Source of the DNA: Gammaproteobacteria bacterium
GTDB lineage: Bacteria; Pseudomonadota; Gammaproteobacteria; Xanthomonadales; Wenzhouxiangellaceae
Direction of reading: 5' to 3'
Assembly: GCA_021772985.1 (NCBI GenBank)
Contig: JAJFKX010000049.1
Coordinates: 62,001-126,000, forward strand
DNA: 64,000 nucleotides
Shown here one piece after another: positions 25,432 through 34,613 of this stretch. The position numbers and the translations under genes were made by a program. Every line of letters begins with the position of its first letter. The first letter of the stretch is position 1. Under the pieces are notes generated by a model that was not told the origin of the DNA, made no database searches, and saw only the letters and a program-made list of their open reading frames with translations.

Positions 25432-26511
25432 ATGCGTTGGTTGTTTAGTATTTTGATTGCCGGACTGTTGATCGTTGCGTTATTGGCAGTTTGGGCCTGG
25501 CATGACTATCAGGCATTTCTGGAGAGTCCATTACAGCTTGGTCCGGAACCTGACCAGACATTTATTCTGACAGCTGGAACCAGTTATCCGGCCATGGTTG
25601 AGCAGTTACATGCGGCAGGTTATACCGGGCGCAGCTGGCATTGGCGTGTGTTGGGTAAGCTACAGCAACCGGTGCTTAAGGCTGGTGAATACCGGATCAT
25701 TGCAGCTACCACGCCATTGAGCTGGTTAGAGCAGTTGCAGCGTGGTCAAGTGATCCAGCATCAATTCACCATCATTGAAGGCTGGACCAGCAGAGATTTA
25801 CTGGCTAAGTTAGCAGCAGAACCTTTATTGCAGCCAGACAGTCAGGGTTTGACAGCAGCACAAATACTGGCCGAGGTCAGTACACCGGATACCTCCAGCT
25901 GGTTATTGAATGGCGCACGGCAGCTTGACCAGGAACTGCCTGAATATGTGATTCTGGAGGGGATGTTTTTGCCGGAAACTTATAGTTTCCAACGGGGCGA
26001 AAGTGATTTGGCTTTGCTGCGCCGTGCCCACCAGGCTTTACTACGCATTGTTGAATCTGCATGGACGGAGGTGGATGTTGCGAAAACGCCGTTGGAACAC
26101 CCGTATCAATTGCTGATATTGGCTTCTATCATAGAAAAAGAGACCGGCTGGGCTGCTGAGCGTGAGCAAATAGCGGGCGTTTTTGCCAGACGCTTGCAAC
26201 TTGGCATGTTGCTGCAAACCGATCCAACCGTGATTTATGGAATTGGGGAGCAATATGACGGTAATATTCGGCGTCGTGATCTGGAAACCGATACCGCTTA
26301 TAACACCTACACCAGAGCAGGCTTGCCGCCGACTCCGATTGCACTGGCAGGTGCGGCTGCTATTCAGGCAGCAGCCAACCCTGCGTCAGGCAGTGCCTTG
26401 TATTTTGTTGCCAGTGGTGATGGTGGACATGTGTTTTCTGATACTTTGGTGGAGCATAATCGAGCGGTGCAGCGTTATCTTGAAAAATTGCGGTCGAGCA
26501 ACAGGCCATAG
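25432..26511 (+). CDS. mltG: Endolytic peptidoglycan transglycosylase MltG
   Basis: Inner-membrane lytic transglycosylase (YceG) that cleaves nascent glycan strands. One N-terminal transmembrane segment (LFSILIAGLLIVALLAVWAW) is followed by a LysM-like part and the catalytic domain. Marker motifs are LASIIEKETG with the catalytic Glu, QTDPTVIYGIG, YNTYTRAGLPPTPI and a C-terminal YFVASGDGGHVFS. Length is 359 residues. It follows pabC by 8 bp and precedes tmk by 3 bp. Confidence 0.95.
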   Translation: MRWLFSILIAGLLIVALLAVWAWHDYQAFLESPLQLGPEPDQTFILTAGTSYPAMVEQLHAAGYTGRSWHWRVLGKLQQPVLKAGEYRIIAATTPLSWLEQLQRGQVIQHQFTIIEGWTSRDLLAKLAAEPLLQPDSQGLTAAQILAEVSTPDTSSWLLNGARQLDQELPEYVILEGMFLPETYSFQRGESDLALLRRAHQALLRIVESAWTEVDVAKTPLEHPYQLLILASIIEKETGWAAEREQIAGVFARRLQLGMLLQTDPTVIYGIGEQYDGNIRRRDLETDTAYNTYTRAGLPPTPIALAGAAAIQAAANPASGSALYFVASGDGGHVFSDTLVEHNRAVQRYLEKLRSSNRP

Positions 26512-26514
26512 CTG

Positions 26515-27141
26515 ATGACAACAGGAACATTTATCACCCTGGAGGGCGGAGAAGGTGCCGGCAAAACCACTTTGTTGCTACATATCACCAGTTGGCTCAT
26601 ACAGCGACAAATAAAGTTTATTACCACCCGCGAACCTGGCGGTACCCGGTTGGCTGAACAGGTGCGCAATATACTATTGCATCAACAGGAGCTGCCGGTT
26701 ACGCCACAGGCGGAGTTGTTGTTGATGTTTGCAGCACGGGCACAGAATTTAGCGGAAACTATCCGGCCGGCTCTGGCAGCCGGGAGGGTTGTATTGTGTG
26801 ATCGTTTTACCGATGCCAGTTTTGCCTACCAGGGTGGTGGTCGCAAACTTGGTTCAGCCATGGTGGCGCAGCTGGAGGCAGTGGTGCACCCGGACCTGCA
26901 GCCTGATCTGACCCTGCTGCTGGACTTGCCGGCGGCTACCGGCATGGCGCGTAAGCATGCTGATCAACCGGACCGGATTGAAAGCGAGCAAGCGGCGTTT
27001 TTTCAGCGGGTGCGTGACGCTTATCTGCAGCGTGCGGCGGAAGCTCCAGGCAGGATAAAAATTATCAATGCTGAGCAAACTGAAAAGAAAGTGGCCAGCT
27101 CAGCAATCGAACATATAGAAAAATTATTTAAATCAAAGTGA
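26515..27141 (+). CDS. tmk: Thymidylate kinase
   Basis: Phosphorylates dTMP to dTDP. The P-loop is EGGEGAGKTT, the DR motif is CDRFTDASFAYQGGGR, and TREPGGT binds the nucleotide. Length is 208 residues. It is packed between mltG and holB, and the holB start overlaps its end by 4 bases. Confidence 0.97.
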   Translation: MTTGTFITLEGGEGAGKTTLLLHITSWLIQRQIKFITTREPGGTRLAEQVRNILLHQQELPVTPQAELLLMFAARAQNLAETIRPALAAGRVVLCDRFTDASFAYQGGGRKLGSAMVAQLEAVVHPDLQPDLTLLLDLPAATGMARKHADQPDRIESEQAAFFQRVRDAYLQRAAEAPGRIKIINAEQTEKKVASSAIEHIEKLFKSK

Positions 27142-28118
27142 TTAAAGACTTAGTTAATGTTAAATATAGCTGGCTGGCCGGTAGCTGGGAGCAATTTTAC
27201 CAGCAGTATTTAGGTGCGCAGGCGGTTGCTGGTATGCCACATGCATTGCTGCTGACAGGCGCTGCCGGTATCGGCAAGTTATCTTTAGCTGTACGGATCG
27301 CACAGAAACTGCTGTGCCAGCAGCATGATCAGACTGAAAATGCCTGCGGTCAGTGCAAGGCTTGTCGGATGTTGGCCGGAGGCGGTCACCCGGATCTGGC
27401 ATTGCTGCAAAATGAAGAGGACAGCCAACAGATCAAAGTCGACCAGGTGCGGGAACTTATTCACAGCCTGAATCTGACTGCGGGGATGTCTGGTTATCGG
27501 GTGGCATTGATTAAAGACGCTGAGCGGATGAACACCAATGCAGCCAATGCGCTATTGAAAACCCTGGAAGAACCGGGCGATAAAACCGTGTTAATCCTGT
27601 GCTCAGCACAACCGGGACGGTTACCGGCTACCATCCGCAGCCGTTGTCAGTTATTGCATGTGCCATTGCCGGATAGTGATTCTGCAGTGCAATACCTGCA
27701 AACTATCGATGATTATTCAATCGATGATATACAGCTGGCGTTACAATTGGCGGGTGAAGCACCTTTGCTGGCGGCAGAACTGCTGGGCAGTGATAAATTG
27801 CAGTGTGTGCGTAACATTTATAGCCAACTGGATGGATTGGTGGCCGGCGGGCAGAGCATCTCGGCGATTACCAGCGACTGGCAGGAATATGCGCCTGGCG
27901 ATTACTGGCAATGGATATTATTCTGGTTGCATCAAGGTATCACCGGTCGCACCCGATGGCCGATATTGCTGAAAATCAGCGCCCGCAAGCAACAGGATTT
28001 ATATATGTCTGCATTGCGTGGCTGGCGGCGCTCCGGCAGTGGCTTGCGACATGATCTTCAATTTCAGGAATGGTTGCTACAATGGCAATCTGTGGCAGCT
28101 CAAGCAGGACGAACCTAA
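27138..28118 (+). CDS. holB: DNA polymerase III delta' subunit
   Basis: Clamp-loader subunit. The N-terminal AAA+ domain has a P-loop-like GAAGIGKLSLA that departs from GxxGxGK[ST], as expected for a non-hydrolysing delta' subunit. A zinc module of four Cys (CQQH...CGQCKACRML) follows, then the SRC motif in TIRSRCQLL. Length is 326 residues. It starts with GTG in a GTGA overlap with tmk. Confidence 0.94.
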   Translation: MIKDLVNVKYSWLAGSWEQFYQQYLGAQAVAGMPHALLLTGAAGIGKLSLAVRIAQKLLCQQHDQTENACGQCKACRMLAGGGHPDLALLQNEEDSQQIKVDQVRELIHSLNLTAGMSGYRVALIKDAERMNTNAANALLKTLEEPGDKTVLILCSAQPGRLPATIRSRCQLLHVPLPDSDSAVQYLQTIDDYSIDDIQLALQLAGEAPLLAAELLGSDKLQCVRNIYSQLDGLVAGGQSISAITSDWQEYAPGDYWQWILFWLHQGITGRTRWPILLKISARKQQDLYMSALRGWRRSGSGLRHDLQFQEWLLQWQSVAAQAGRT

Positions 28119-28120
28119 AC

Positions 28121-28462
28121 ATGGCTCAACAAGGTATTCTCAACACAACCCTACGGGATAAGGACTCACTCTACCGCGCTTATATGTCATTTGTGCATGG
28201 CGGTGGTTTGTTTGTGGCGACCACTAAAGAATTTGATCTGGGTGATGATGTGTTTGTGCTCGCTACCCTGGAAGATATTGATGAACGACTTCCGATTCCT
28301 GGAAAGGTTGTATGGATAACGCCGCCAGGCGCACAAGGTAACCGTAGAGCGGGCATTGGTATCCGTTTTTCGGAGAGCGCCGATGGTGTGCATGCACGTA
28401 AAGTGATTGAATCACACTTGGCAGGTTTGCTGAATAGGGATACTCGTACAGAAACCATGTAG
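28121..28462 (+). CDS. pilZ: Type IV pilus protein PilZ
   Basis: PilZ-domain protein needed for type IV pilus assembly. The ATG at 28121, two bases after the holB stop, gives MAQQGILNTTLRDKDSLYRAYM, the normal PilZ opening; longer starts inside holB are less likely. It shows GGLFVATTKEFDLGDDVFVL and PIPGKVVWITP. The RxxxR motif that binds cyclic di-GMP is absent, as in other pilus-type PilZ proteins. Length is 113 residues. tatD, its usual next neighbour in Pseudomonas, is not present. Confidence 0.93.
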   Translation: MAQQGILNTTLRDKDSLYRAYMSFVHGGGLFVATTKEFDLGDDVFVLATLEDIDERLPIPGKVVWITPPGAQGNRRAGIGIRFSESADGVHARKVIESHLAGLLNRDTRTETM

Positions 28463-28746
28463 ATTTTCCTACAAGCTTTTACCTAAAACGATAGATAATA
28501 TTCAACAATATCAGCATAAAACTGTACAGTTAAATAACAACAAGAATTAATTAATAGTTTGGTTTTAGCTGTAATATCAGTAAGTTGGCAGGTAAGTTTT
28601 CAGTAGAAACTATCAATAGTCTGCTTCCCAACGTCAACTTGAATGGTTGTTACAGATGAATTATAGAGTTGATCTGCAACAGCAGTGGTTTGTGTGGGAG
28701 ATGTACCGGATTGAGTTGTCCGGCACAGAGCAAATAGAGAATAAAA

Positions 28747-29118
28747 ATGCAAAACTCAAAAAATGGCTGGTTCGCAGCGGCAGCAGCGGCACTGTTAGGG
28801 TTGTTGGTTTGTCTCAGTCTGATCATCATAACCGGGGGAGAGATTGCCTGGGATTCAAACCTGTATTACTTCATCGGCACTCCGGTAATGACTTTTCTGG
28901 CCTACATGCTCGGTTACAGTTTTCCCGAAAGCCCCTGGCGTTGGGTGGTGTGTATGGCTTTGGGCCAATTCGGGTCGGTAATCTTTGTTGAAGATGCAAT
29001 GGAATTCTGGTGGCTGACATTGGGTTTTCTGCTAATGGTGTCGATCCCTCAGTTTGTCAGCGCCTATATTGGTTCCAATGTGGCCTGGAACCGCTCCAGG
29101 CCGAAGCGCAGAATGTAG
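28747..29118 (+). CDS. Small multi-pass membrane protein, function unknown
   Basis: Predicted inner-membrane protein of 123 residues with about four hydrophobic segments (WFAAAAAALLGLLVCLSLII, LYYFIGTPVMTFLAYMLGY, WVVCMALGQFGSVIFV and WLTLGFLLMVSIPQFVSAY) and a basic C-terminus. No family recognised. It is preceded by a 284-bp AT-rich gap in which no gene or RNA is evident. The ribosome site is weak. Confidence 0.65.
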   Translation: MQNSKNGWFAAAAAALLGLLVCLSLIIITGGEIAWDSNLYYFIGTPVMTFLAYMLGYSFPESPWRWVVCMALGQFGSVIFVEDAMEFWWLTLGFLLMVSIPQFVSAYIGSNVAWNRSRPKRRM

Positions 29119-29177
29119 ATAATATTTGGATACAGGCATAATACATCTGTGTTCAGCTATATGAACGATGGTCACCG

Positions 29178-29456
29178 ATGCAAAACAGCTACTGGCGAGC
29201 GCTGCTATTTGGGTCAATAATCCCATGCCTGATTGCTACAGCGGGGTTTGCTACTTTATTTTTTTTTGGAACTAACTGGATACCCCTGATTGCGCTGGTG
29301 TTTGGCATGTATTCGCTGCCGTTTGCGTTAATTATCACCATGCTGATATCTTTGCTTGGAATGCGCGGACAGAAATATTGGATTCAAATGGTAACCGGGC
29401 TGTTGCTCTGCGCAGTTTGTATTGGCATTACAGCCTGGATTCTGGATCAGCAATAA
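29178..29456 (+). CDS. Small three-pass membrane protein, function unknown
   Basis: A 92-residue hydrophobic protein with three likely transmembrane helices: one in the first third, one around LIALVFGMYSLPFALIITML and one at VTGLLLCAVCIGITAWIL. Like its upstream neighbour it begins MQNS. It lies 59 bp after that gene and 19 bp before the c-type protein gene, so an operon is likely. No catalytic residues seen. Confidence 0.6.
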   Translation: MQNSYWRALLFGSIIPCLIATAGFATLFFFGTNWIPLIALVFGMYSLPFALIITMLISLLGMRGQKYWIQMVTGLLLCAVCIGITAWILDQQ

Positions 29457-29475
29457 TCACCAACAGGAGGGTGGT

Positions 29476-31014
29476 ATGAAAACCTGGATAAAAACTCTGA
29501 TTTGCCTGCAGCTGCTGATGGGAACGATAGCAGCAGTCAATGCACAGGATAACCAATCCAGGCCGGCATATGTGCTGCCGGTAGTTAATTTCGATCAGGA
29601 TGCTGAAGGTTTTTTTGTTAATAAATCTGATGAGTTTTACCTGCGCTATATGTGGGAATCGTTTGTTGCGCTTAGCTGGGCCAACACCCCTGGTGCACGC
29701 GGTTTGGCTGATCCACGGGTCGGTGTGCCGGGTAGCCGTTCGCCACTGGTTTGGGAAACACTGCCACAGGCTCAGGAAGTGTTCTTGTTGCCTGAGCAAT
29801 GGGATGACTACCCCGATTGGGACAATATTCCGTACCTGCCGGCAGGTATGACAGTCGCGCAGACAGAAAAACTGTGTGAGGGCTTTGATGTTGCCCGCGA
29901 TATTGTGTTGTATGACATCAACCAGCCAAATATCACCATCAAGGATGGGCCGGTAGCACCATTAATTGATCAATATGGGCGTTACGTACGCTATCAGGTA
30001 ACCCTTAACCGGACCTATTTTGAATACGTCAGGGAACACGAGTATTACAATGCCCAAACCCAACTGAAAGCGGTTGCAGTGAGTGAGCAGGCCCAATTTG
30101 CGCAGCAGTCCAAAGCCCCTCAAGGGGCCTTTGTTGGGATACCGGTAGATCACGGTAAACAACCCGGTATGTTGGAAACCAAAGCGGCCTGGCGGGTGCT
30201 GGATCCAGAATTCGATGATCCAGTCCGTTACTACACCCGACCGGGGTTTGTGTTGAACCCTGATAGAACCAGTTGTGTACGGGCAACCGCCGGGGTGGCG
30301 CTGGTGGCATTGCATATCCACAGGATCACAAAGCTAAGCCATGTGGCAACCACATTTGAGCAGGTCGATAACCTAGCCATTCTCGACCCGCAGACTCCTG
30401 TGCATATTCAACCTTCATTTAACCCAGGCACCAGCAACCTGGTGCAACAGGACATATGGCCACCTTACGGCAACCGTGGTTTTGCCGGTAACCTGCCACC
30501 GGTGATCACAGCAAAAGATAATCTGCCGCCATTGCAGCGGCGGCAACCCAACAACATTTCCAGGGCAACTCCAATTCCTGATGCAGTACGTGCCATAAAC
30601 CGGGAATTTCAGCAGCGTTACAGCAATTCTGTATTACGCTATTACCAGATGATCAATGTCCAGCACGCACGTGCAGAATGCAAAATGCGTGAAACCGGAA
30701 ACTTCTCCAAACCACAGCAATGGGAGCCTGTCACCTGTCCACAGCCCAATGAGGGGCGGCTGATTAATTCTGCACTGGAATCGTATACCCAGCTGGTCAA
30801 TCCGTTTACCAATCAGCCTTACAATTACAGCTGTCAGGATTGCCATGCGCATGCCCGGCCCTGTGGATTTGTTGATGTCAGCAAAAACCGCTTAACCTTC
30901 CGGCCCGATTTCATGGTGATGAGTTACTTGCTGAGCAAAGCCAAGTTTGCCAAGCAGCTGGAGGTTCCGGACGGGTATTCCTGTAATAATCCGGCTACGC
31001 AGCCGTTTCATTGA
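29476..31014 (+). CDS. Secreted monohaem c-type cytochrome-like protein
   Basis: Exported protein of 512 residues with a signal peptide (TLICLQLLMGTIAAVNAQ). A single haem-attachment motif CQDCH lies near the C-terminus (YNYSCQDCHAHARPCG). Earlier parts include YMWESFVALSWAN, a motif I associate with uncharacterised cytochrome-like proteins, and several extra Cys. Start chosen at ATG 29476 because CAGGAGGGTGG stands just upstream and the signal peptide follows directly. The electron partner and substrate are unknown. An intrinsic-terminator-like hairpin follows. Confidence 0.72.
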   Translation: MKTWIKTLICLQLLMGTIAAVNAQDNQSRPAYVLPVVNFDQDAEGFFVNKSDEFYLRYMWESFVALSWANTPGARGLADPRVGVPGSRSPLVWETLPQAQEVFLLPEQWDDYPDWDNIPYLPAGMTVAQTEKLCEGFDVARDIVLYDINQPNITIKDGPVAPLIDQYGRYVRYQVTLNRTYFEYVREHEYYNAQTQLKAVAVSEQAQFAQQSKAPQGAFVGIPVDHGKQPGMLETKAAWRVLDPEFDDPVRYYTRPGFVLNPDRTSCVRATAGVALVALHIHRITKLSHVATTFEQVDNLAILDPQTPVHIQPSFNPGTSNLVQQDIWPPYGNRGFAGNLPPVITAKDNLPPLQRRQPNNISRATPIPDAVRAINREFQQRYSNSVLRYYQMINVQHARAECKMRETGNFSKPQQWEPVTCPQPNEGRLINSALESYTQLVNPFTNQPYNYSCQDCHAHARPCGFVDVSKNRLTFRPDFMVMSYLLSKAKFAKQLEVPDGYSCNNPATQPFH

Positions 31015-31022
31015 ATATGCTT

Positions 31023-31046
31023 GAAAGAGATTCGAGTGTCTCTTTC
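31023..31046 (+). terminator. Terminator after the c-type protein gene
   Basis: GAAAGAGA (31023-31030) and TCTCTTTC (31039-31046) form a perfect 8-bp stem with an 8-base loop, followed by TTTGT. It stands 9 bases after the stop codon and before a convergent gene. Confidence 0.55.
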
Positions 31047-31122
31047 TTTGTAGAACAGACTGAACTGAGGAAGTCGATCGATTAAAGTATCGGCATATTT
31101 GTGCAGGTTGACACTGGGCACG

Positions 31123-32265
31123 TCATTCAGTCTGGCTGGCCAGAATTTCATCGATATGCTGGAGTGCTGTATCGAGCAACGCAGTGCTCTGATAAAAATG
31201 CGGAGACAGTCGTAAACCTTCTCCCCGCAAAGCAGTAATCACGTCGACTTTACGTAAATCCCGATATAACGCAGCGGGTAATACCCCCAAAGGCCGAAAA
31301 TTAACGATAGCACTGCACCGTTCCGGTGCGGTGTTGCCCAATAGCTCAATATTGTCTCGTTGTGATAGTTGATTACGCAGATAATCGCCATTGGCCATGG
31401 CCCGTTGTGCAACGGTATCCATGCCAATCTCCAGCAACATCCCCAAAGCTGCATGCGTGGCCACAATACCCAACATATTAGGGCTGCCTGCTTCAAACCG
31501 GCGTCCGGTTTTGGACGGTTCCCAGGAATTACGGTGAAACTGGAACGGATTGTCCATCTGGCGCCAGCCGGATTGGGTTAATGTCAGTTGTTCGCGCACA
31601 TCCGGGTGGGTATAAAACACCGCCAGACCTTCCGGTCCCAGCATCCATTTGTGTGCATCCGCGCTGAGGAAGTCGATATGACAGGCCTGTACATCCAGCG
31701 GCAGCATGCCGACCTGTTGAATGGCATCAACACAAAACAAAACCTGGTTGGCTTGGCAGAAACGGCCGAGTTTGTCCAAATGCAGGCGTAAGCCATCTGC
31801 ATATTGCACGGCACTGACAGCCAGTAATCGGGTGTTTTCATCGCAGGCTGCCTGCAGTGCCTGTTCCGGATCATTAACATGAATAGCCACACTGCGTACT
31901 GCAACACCGAGCGATTCCAATTGTACCCAGGGCAATCGGTTGGATGGGAACTCACAATCGGGAATCACGATGTTGTCACCGGCCTTCCAGGGCAGGCCCT
32001 GCGCCACCACCGATAAACCTTCAGTGGTATTTTTCAATAATGCTATATCATCTGCCTGAGCGTTCAATAACCGGGCGAACCTTTCCCGGCAGTCATTTTC
32101 CCGCTGCATCCAGGTATCGTAATCACGCGCACCGATGCGCGCATTTTCTTCTGCAAACGACTGCACTGCTTCACTCACCAGGGTGGGCCAGGGCGCCATT
32201 GCGGCGTGATTCAAATAGCATAGCTCGTTGGTGCTGGGAAACAATTGTTGAAAGGAGTTGCTCAT
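31123..32265 (-). CDS. Class V aminotransferase / cysteine desulfurase-like protein
   Basis: PLP enzyme of fold type I, class V. The Schiff-base lysine is K206 in SADAHKWMLGPEG, with VDAIQQVG before it as the cofactor aspartate. YLNHAAMAP near the N-terminus is typical of isopenicillin-N-epimerase and desulfurase-like members. No conserved active-site cysteine loop of IscS or SufS can be recognised, so a desulfurase role is unproven. Length is 380 residues. Its neighbours (convergent c-type protein gene, divergent dinB) give no hint of the substrate. Confidence 0.8.
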   Translation of the reverse strand: MSNSFQQLFPSTNELCYLNHAAMAPWPTLVSEAVQSFAEENARIGARDYDTWMQRENDCRERFARLLNAQADDIALLKNTTEGLSVVAQGLPWKAGDNIVIPDCEFPSNRLPWVQLESLGVAVRSVAIHVNDPEQALQAACDENTRLLAVSAVQYADGLRLHLDKLGRFCQANQVLFCVDAIQQVGMLPLDVQACHIDFLSADAHKWMLGPEGLAVFYTHPDVREQLTLTQSGWRQMDNPFQFHRNSWEPSKTGRRFEAGSPNMLGIVATHAALGMLLEIGMDTVAQRAMANGDYLRNQLSQRDNIELLGNTAPERCSAIVNFRPLGVLPAALYRDLRKVDVITALRGEGLRLSPHFYQSTALLDTALQHIDEILASQTE

Positions 32266-32430
32266 TGTTTACAGTTAATGTTCAAGAAGCCAAATTGTAA
32301 CGTAATCCGGTTTGAAGTGATGCTGAACATGGTTGTCTGACCAGTGAAACATGCAGCCTGTCGCAAGCTTGACTGACCGGTATAAGCTAGTAGGTGTTAA
32401 AGCCATAAAAAGCCGTTACAGTGCCAAACT

Positions 32431-33546
32431 ATGGGTGGTAAAAACTCACAAACAAAGCCCGAAGAGAGTCTTCAGCGCACGGTCATTCATGTGGATATGG
32501 ATGCTTTTTATGCGGCCATTGAGCAATTGGACAATCCCAGACTGAAAGGCCGGCCGGTGATTGTCGGTGGTCTGGGGCATCGCGGGGTGGTCTCAACCGC
32601 CAGTTACGAGGCCCGCAGGTATGGCGTGCATTCGGCGATGCCGATGACACGAGCCCGGGCATTGTGCCGACATGCCAGTTTTGTCCGGCCACGGATGGGG
32701 CGCTATAAAGAAATCTCGCGTGAAATATTTGGTATTTTTTATCGTTTTACGCCGCTGGTAGAAGGCCTGTCCATGGATGAGGCCTTCCTTGAAATGTCTG
32801 ATTGTCTGCCGGGTAAGCATGCTCGCGCCGACGAATTGCGTGCCGCCGGCCGCAGCCTGCAACAGGCAATATACGCCAACACCGGTTTGACGGCATCGGT
32901 GGGGATGGCGCATAACAAATTGCTGGCCAAGCTGGGTTCTGATTACCGCAAACCACGCGGGCGTACCTATATTGCTTCTGACAAGGTGCATTTGTTTTTG
33001 GACCCATTGCCGGTAGGCCGGTTATGGGGAATTGGCCGGCAAACACTGCCGCGAATACAACAGGCTGGTATTTTAACCATCGGGCAATTGCGTAAAACCG
33101 AACCGGAACGACTGGAAACCCTGCTGGGCAAGCGTTGGCGCCATTATCACCGACTTTCGCAAGGAATAGACCACCGGCAGGTCAAGTCGGAACGGGCGGA
33201 TAAATCGATCAGCCGCGAAACCACCTTCAGCCAGGATATTGATGCCCAGGAGCCATTGCTGGAAACGCTGCATTTGCACGCGGCCGAGGTGGCTCAACGG
33301 GCCACCGCCAAAGCATTATTGGGGCGAACGGTGACGGTTAAGCTGCGAGATCGCAATTTTGTCACCATTTCCCGTTCGAAGACCTTGCAGCATGGTATTA
33401 ACAGTACCGATGAAATTTACACCCAGGCTAAACAATTGTTTCAAAACTGGTGTGACAGCAGCGGGTTCCCGGCAATACGCCTGATTGGTGTTGGTATCAG
33501 TAATCTGCAGGCGTTTGATGAACAACCAGGTAACGAGCTGCTATAG
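32431..33546 (+). CDS. dinB: DNA polymerase IV (Y family)
   Basis: Lesion-bypass polymerase. Catalytic carboxylates are in VIHVDMDAFYAAIEQ and SMDEAFLEMSD. The HhH segment (LWGIGRQTLPRIQQAGILTIGQL) and little-finger domain follow. Length is 371 residues. The N-terminus is about 14 residues longer than E. coli DinB; there is no later Met before the catalytic core. No LexA box was recognised upstream. The C-terminus lacks an evident QLxLF clamp-binding motif. A foldback repeat follows 67 bp downstream. Confidence 0.93.
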   Translation: MGGKNSQTKPEESLQRTVIHVDMDAFYAAIEQLDNPRLKGRPVIVGGLGHRGVVSTASYEARRYGVHSAMPMTRARALCRHASFVRPRMGRYKEISREIFGIFYRFTPLVEGLSMDEAFLEMSDCLPGKHARADELRAAGRSLQQAIYANTGLTASVGMAHNKLLAKLGSDYRKPRGRTYIASDKVHLFLDPLPVGRLWGIGRQTLPRIQQAGILTIGQLRKTEPERLETLLGKRWRHYHRLSQGIDHRQVKSERADKSISRETTFSQDIDAQEPLLETLHLHAAEVAQRATAKALLGRTVTVKLRDRNFVTISRSKTLQHGINSTDEIYTQAKQLFQNWCDSSGFPAIRLIGVGISNLQAFDEQPGNELL

Positions 33547-33613
33547 TGTTGCTATTGCATTTATTAACAGATTAATTCTGCATGCATTGCAGCGCTGAAT
33601 ACGCTATCCAGGC

Positions 33614-33877
33614 AGTACTCTATCCATCTAATAATCACGGGTTCAGTGGGTTTGTCAGTGCTCGTGGCTAGGCGCGATTGGCCGGTAATGGTCAGCCCTT
33701 GCCAACAATCGCAACGCAGTCAACGGGTGCTGACAAATCCACCCCAAGGGCGCTGCTGTGCTGCTCCGCCACGTTGTTACAGCACTTGATAATGGCTGGC
33801 CATTGTCTGCGAGCTGTGCCTGCTGGCGAAACAGCACAGCAACGCTGAATCCGTTATTATTAGATGGATAGAGTACT
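33614..33877. repeat. Foldback/MITE-like repeat, copy B (264 bp)
   Basis: Perfect 22-bp terminal inverted repeats, beginning AGTACTCTATCCATCTAATA, lie at 33614-33635 and 33856-33877. Inner stems correspond to those of copy A: TTTGTCAG/CTGACAAA (33651-33658 and 33730-33737) and TGCTGTGCTG/CAGCACAGCA (33754-33763 and 33832-33841). It aligns with copy A without gaps over the 73-codon frame, yet many stem bases differ in compensated pairs. It fills most of the 386-bp gap between dinB and the DUF6580 gene. The minus-strand frame is also open here and ends at 33655. Confidence 0.82.
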
Positions 33878-33932
33878 AGTTTATTGCCACACACACTTTA
33901 TAATTGTGCCAACCAACAGGTCGAATATTGTC

Positions 33933-34523
33933 ATGTCATCTGAATTGAATAAGGATTCCACACTGAAGATTAACCAAACGCTGGTTCCCTGGATTGTATT
34001 AGTGATTATAGTGGCCGCATTAAGCCGACTATTGCCACATCCCTGGAATGTGACCCCGGTAGGTGCAATGGCGCTGTTTGGTGGTGCTTATCTAGGTGAC
34101 CGTAAACTGGCGTTGATCGTGACATTGGCGGCACTTTGGTTAAGTGATTTACTGCTTAATAATCTGGTTTATGGCGCGTATTTTGATGGTTTCGCCTGGA
34201 CCTACCAGGATGCTTTCTGGACCTACGGTGCGTTTGCCCTGGTGGTGTTGCTGGGTGATGCGGTATTACATAGGCGCAAAACAGTGGTGCGGGTTGCTGC
34301 CTGTAGTGTGCTGGCATCCAGTTTGTTTTTTCTGGTATCAAATTTTGGCGTATGGGCCAGCGGCCAGCTATATCCACAGACTTGGTCGGGATTAATCACC
34401 TGCTATGTCGCTGGATTGCCGTTTTACGGCAATAACCTGTTGGGTGATTTATTTTATTGCAGTTTGTTATTTGGTGGTTTTGCGCTGGCATGCAGACACT
34501 GGGGCCGGTTGCGGGTCGCCTGA
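33933..34523 (+). CDS. DUF6580 family membrane protein
   Basis: Integral membrane protein of 196 residues with about five hydrophobic segments. The family hallmark NVTPVGAMALFGGAYLGDRK follows the first helix, and a second conserved part is LPFYGNNLLGDLFYC. These features recall ECF-type substrate-binding S components, but that link is inference. ATG 33933 is preferred; the longer frame from 33864 would begin inside the terminal repeat of copy B. The mgtE gene follows. Confidence 0.72.
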   Translation: MSSELNKDSTLKINQTLVPWIVLVIIVAALSRLLPHPWNVTPVGAMALFGGAYLGDRKLALIVTLAALWLSDLLLNNLVYGAYFDGFAWTYQDAFWTYGAFALVVLLGDAVLHRRKTVVRVAACSVLASSLFFLVSNFGVWASGQLYPQTWSGLITCYVAGLPFYGNNLLGDLFYCSLLFGGFALACRHWGRLRVA

Positions 34524-34613
34524 TCCGGCTTGCCTATAATTTAAAAGCTTTTGGCTGGCTGTTGGCAGTCAGCCTATTGCATAATGCCCATCAGCAGGAA
34601 CCGGAGTCCGGTC

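Noticed and set aside
28647-28991. Plus-strand 114-residue frame before and over the small membrane protein
   Set aside because: The hydrophobic frame starting at 28747 is more protein-like; this one is mixed in composition.
32266-32430. LexA box upstream of dinB
   Set aside because: No CTGT-N8-ACAG-like palindrome found by eye.
32593-32991. Open frame opposite dinB
   Set aside because: Antisense shadow of the polymerase with no signal or start site.
33655-33894. Minus-strand open frame across repeat copy B as an independent gene
   Set aside because: Same reasoning as copy A: no ribosome site, and codons agree at the DNA level rather than by synonymous change.
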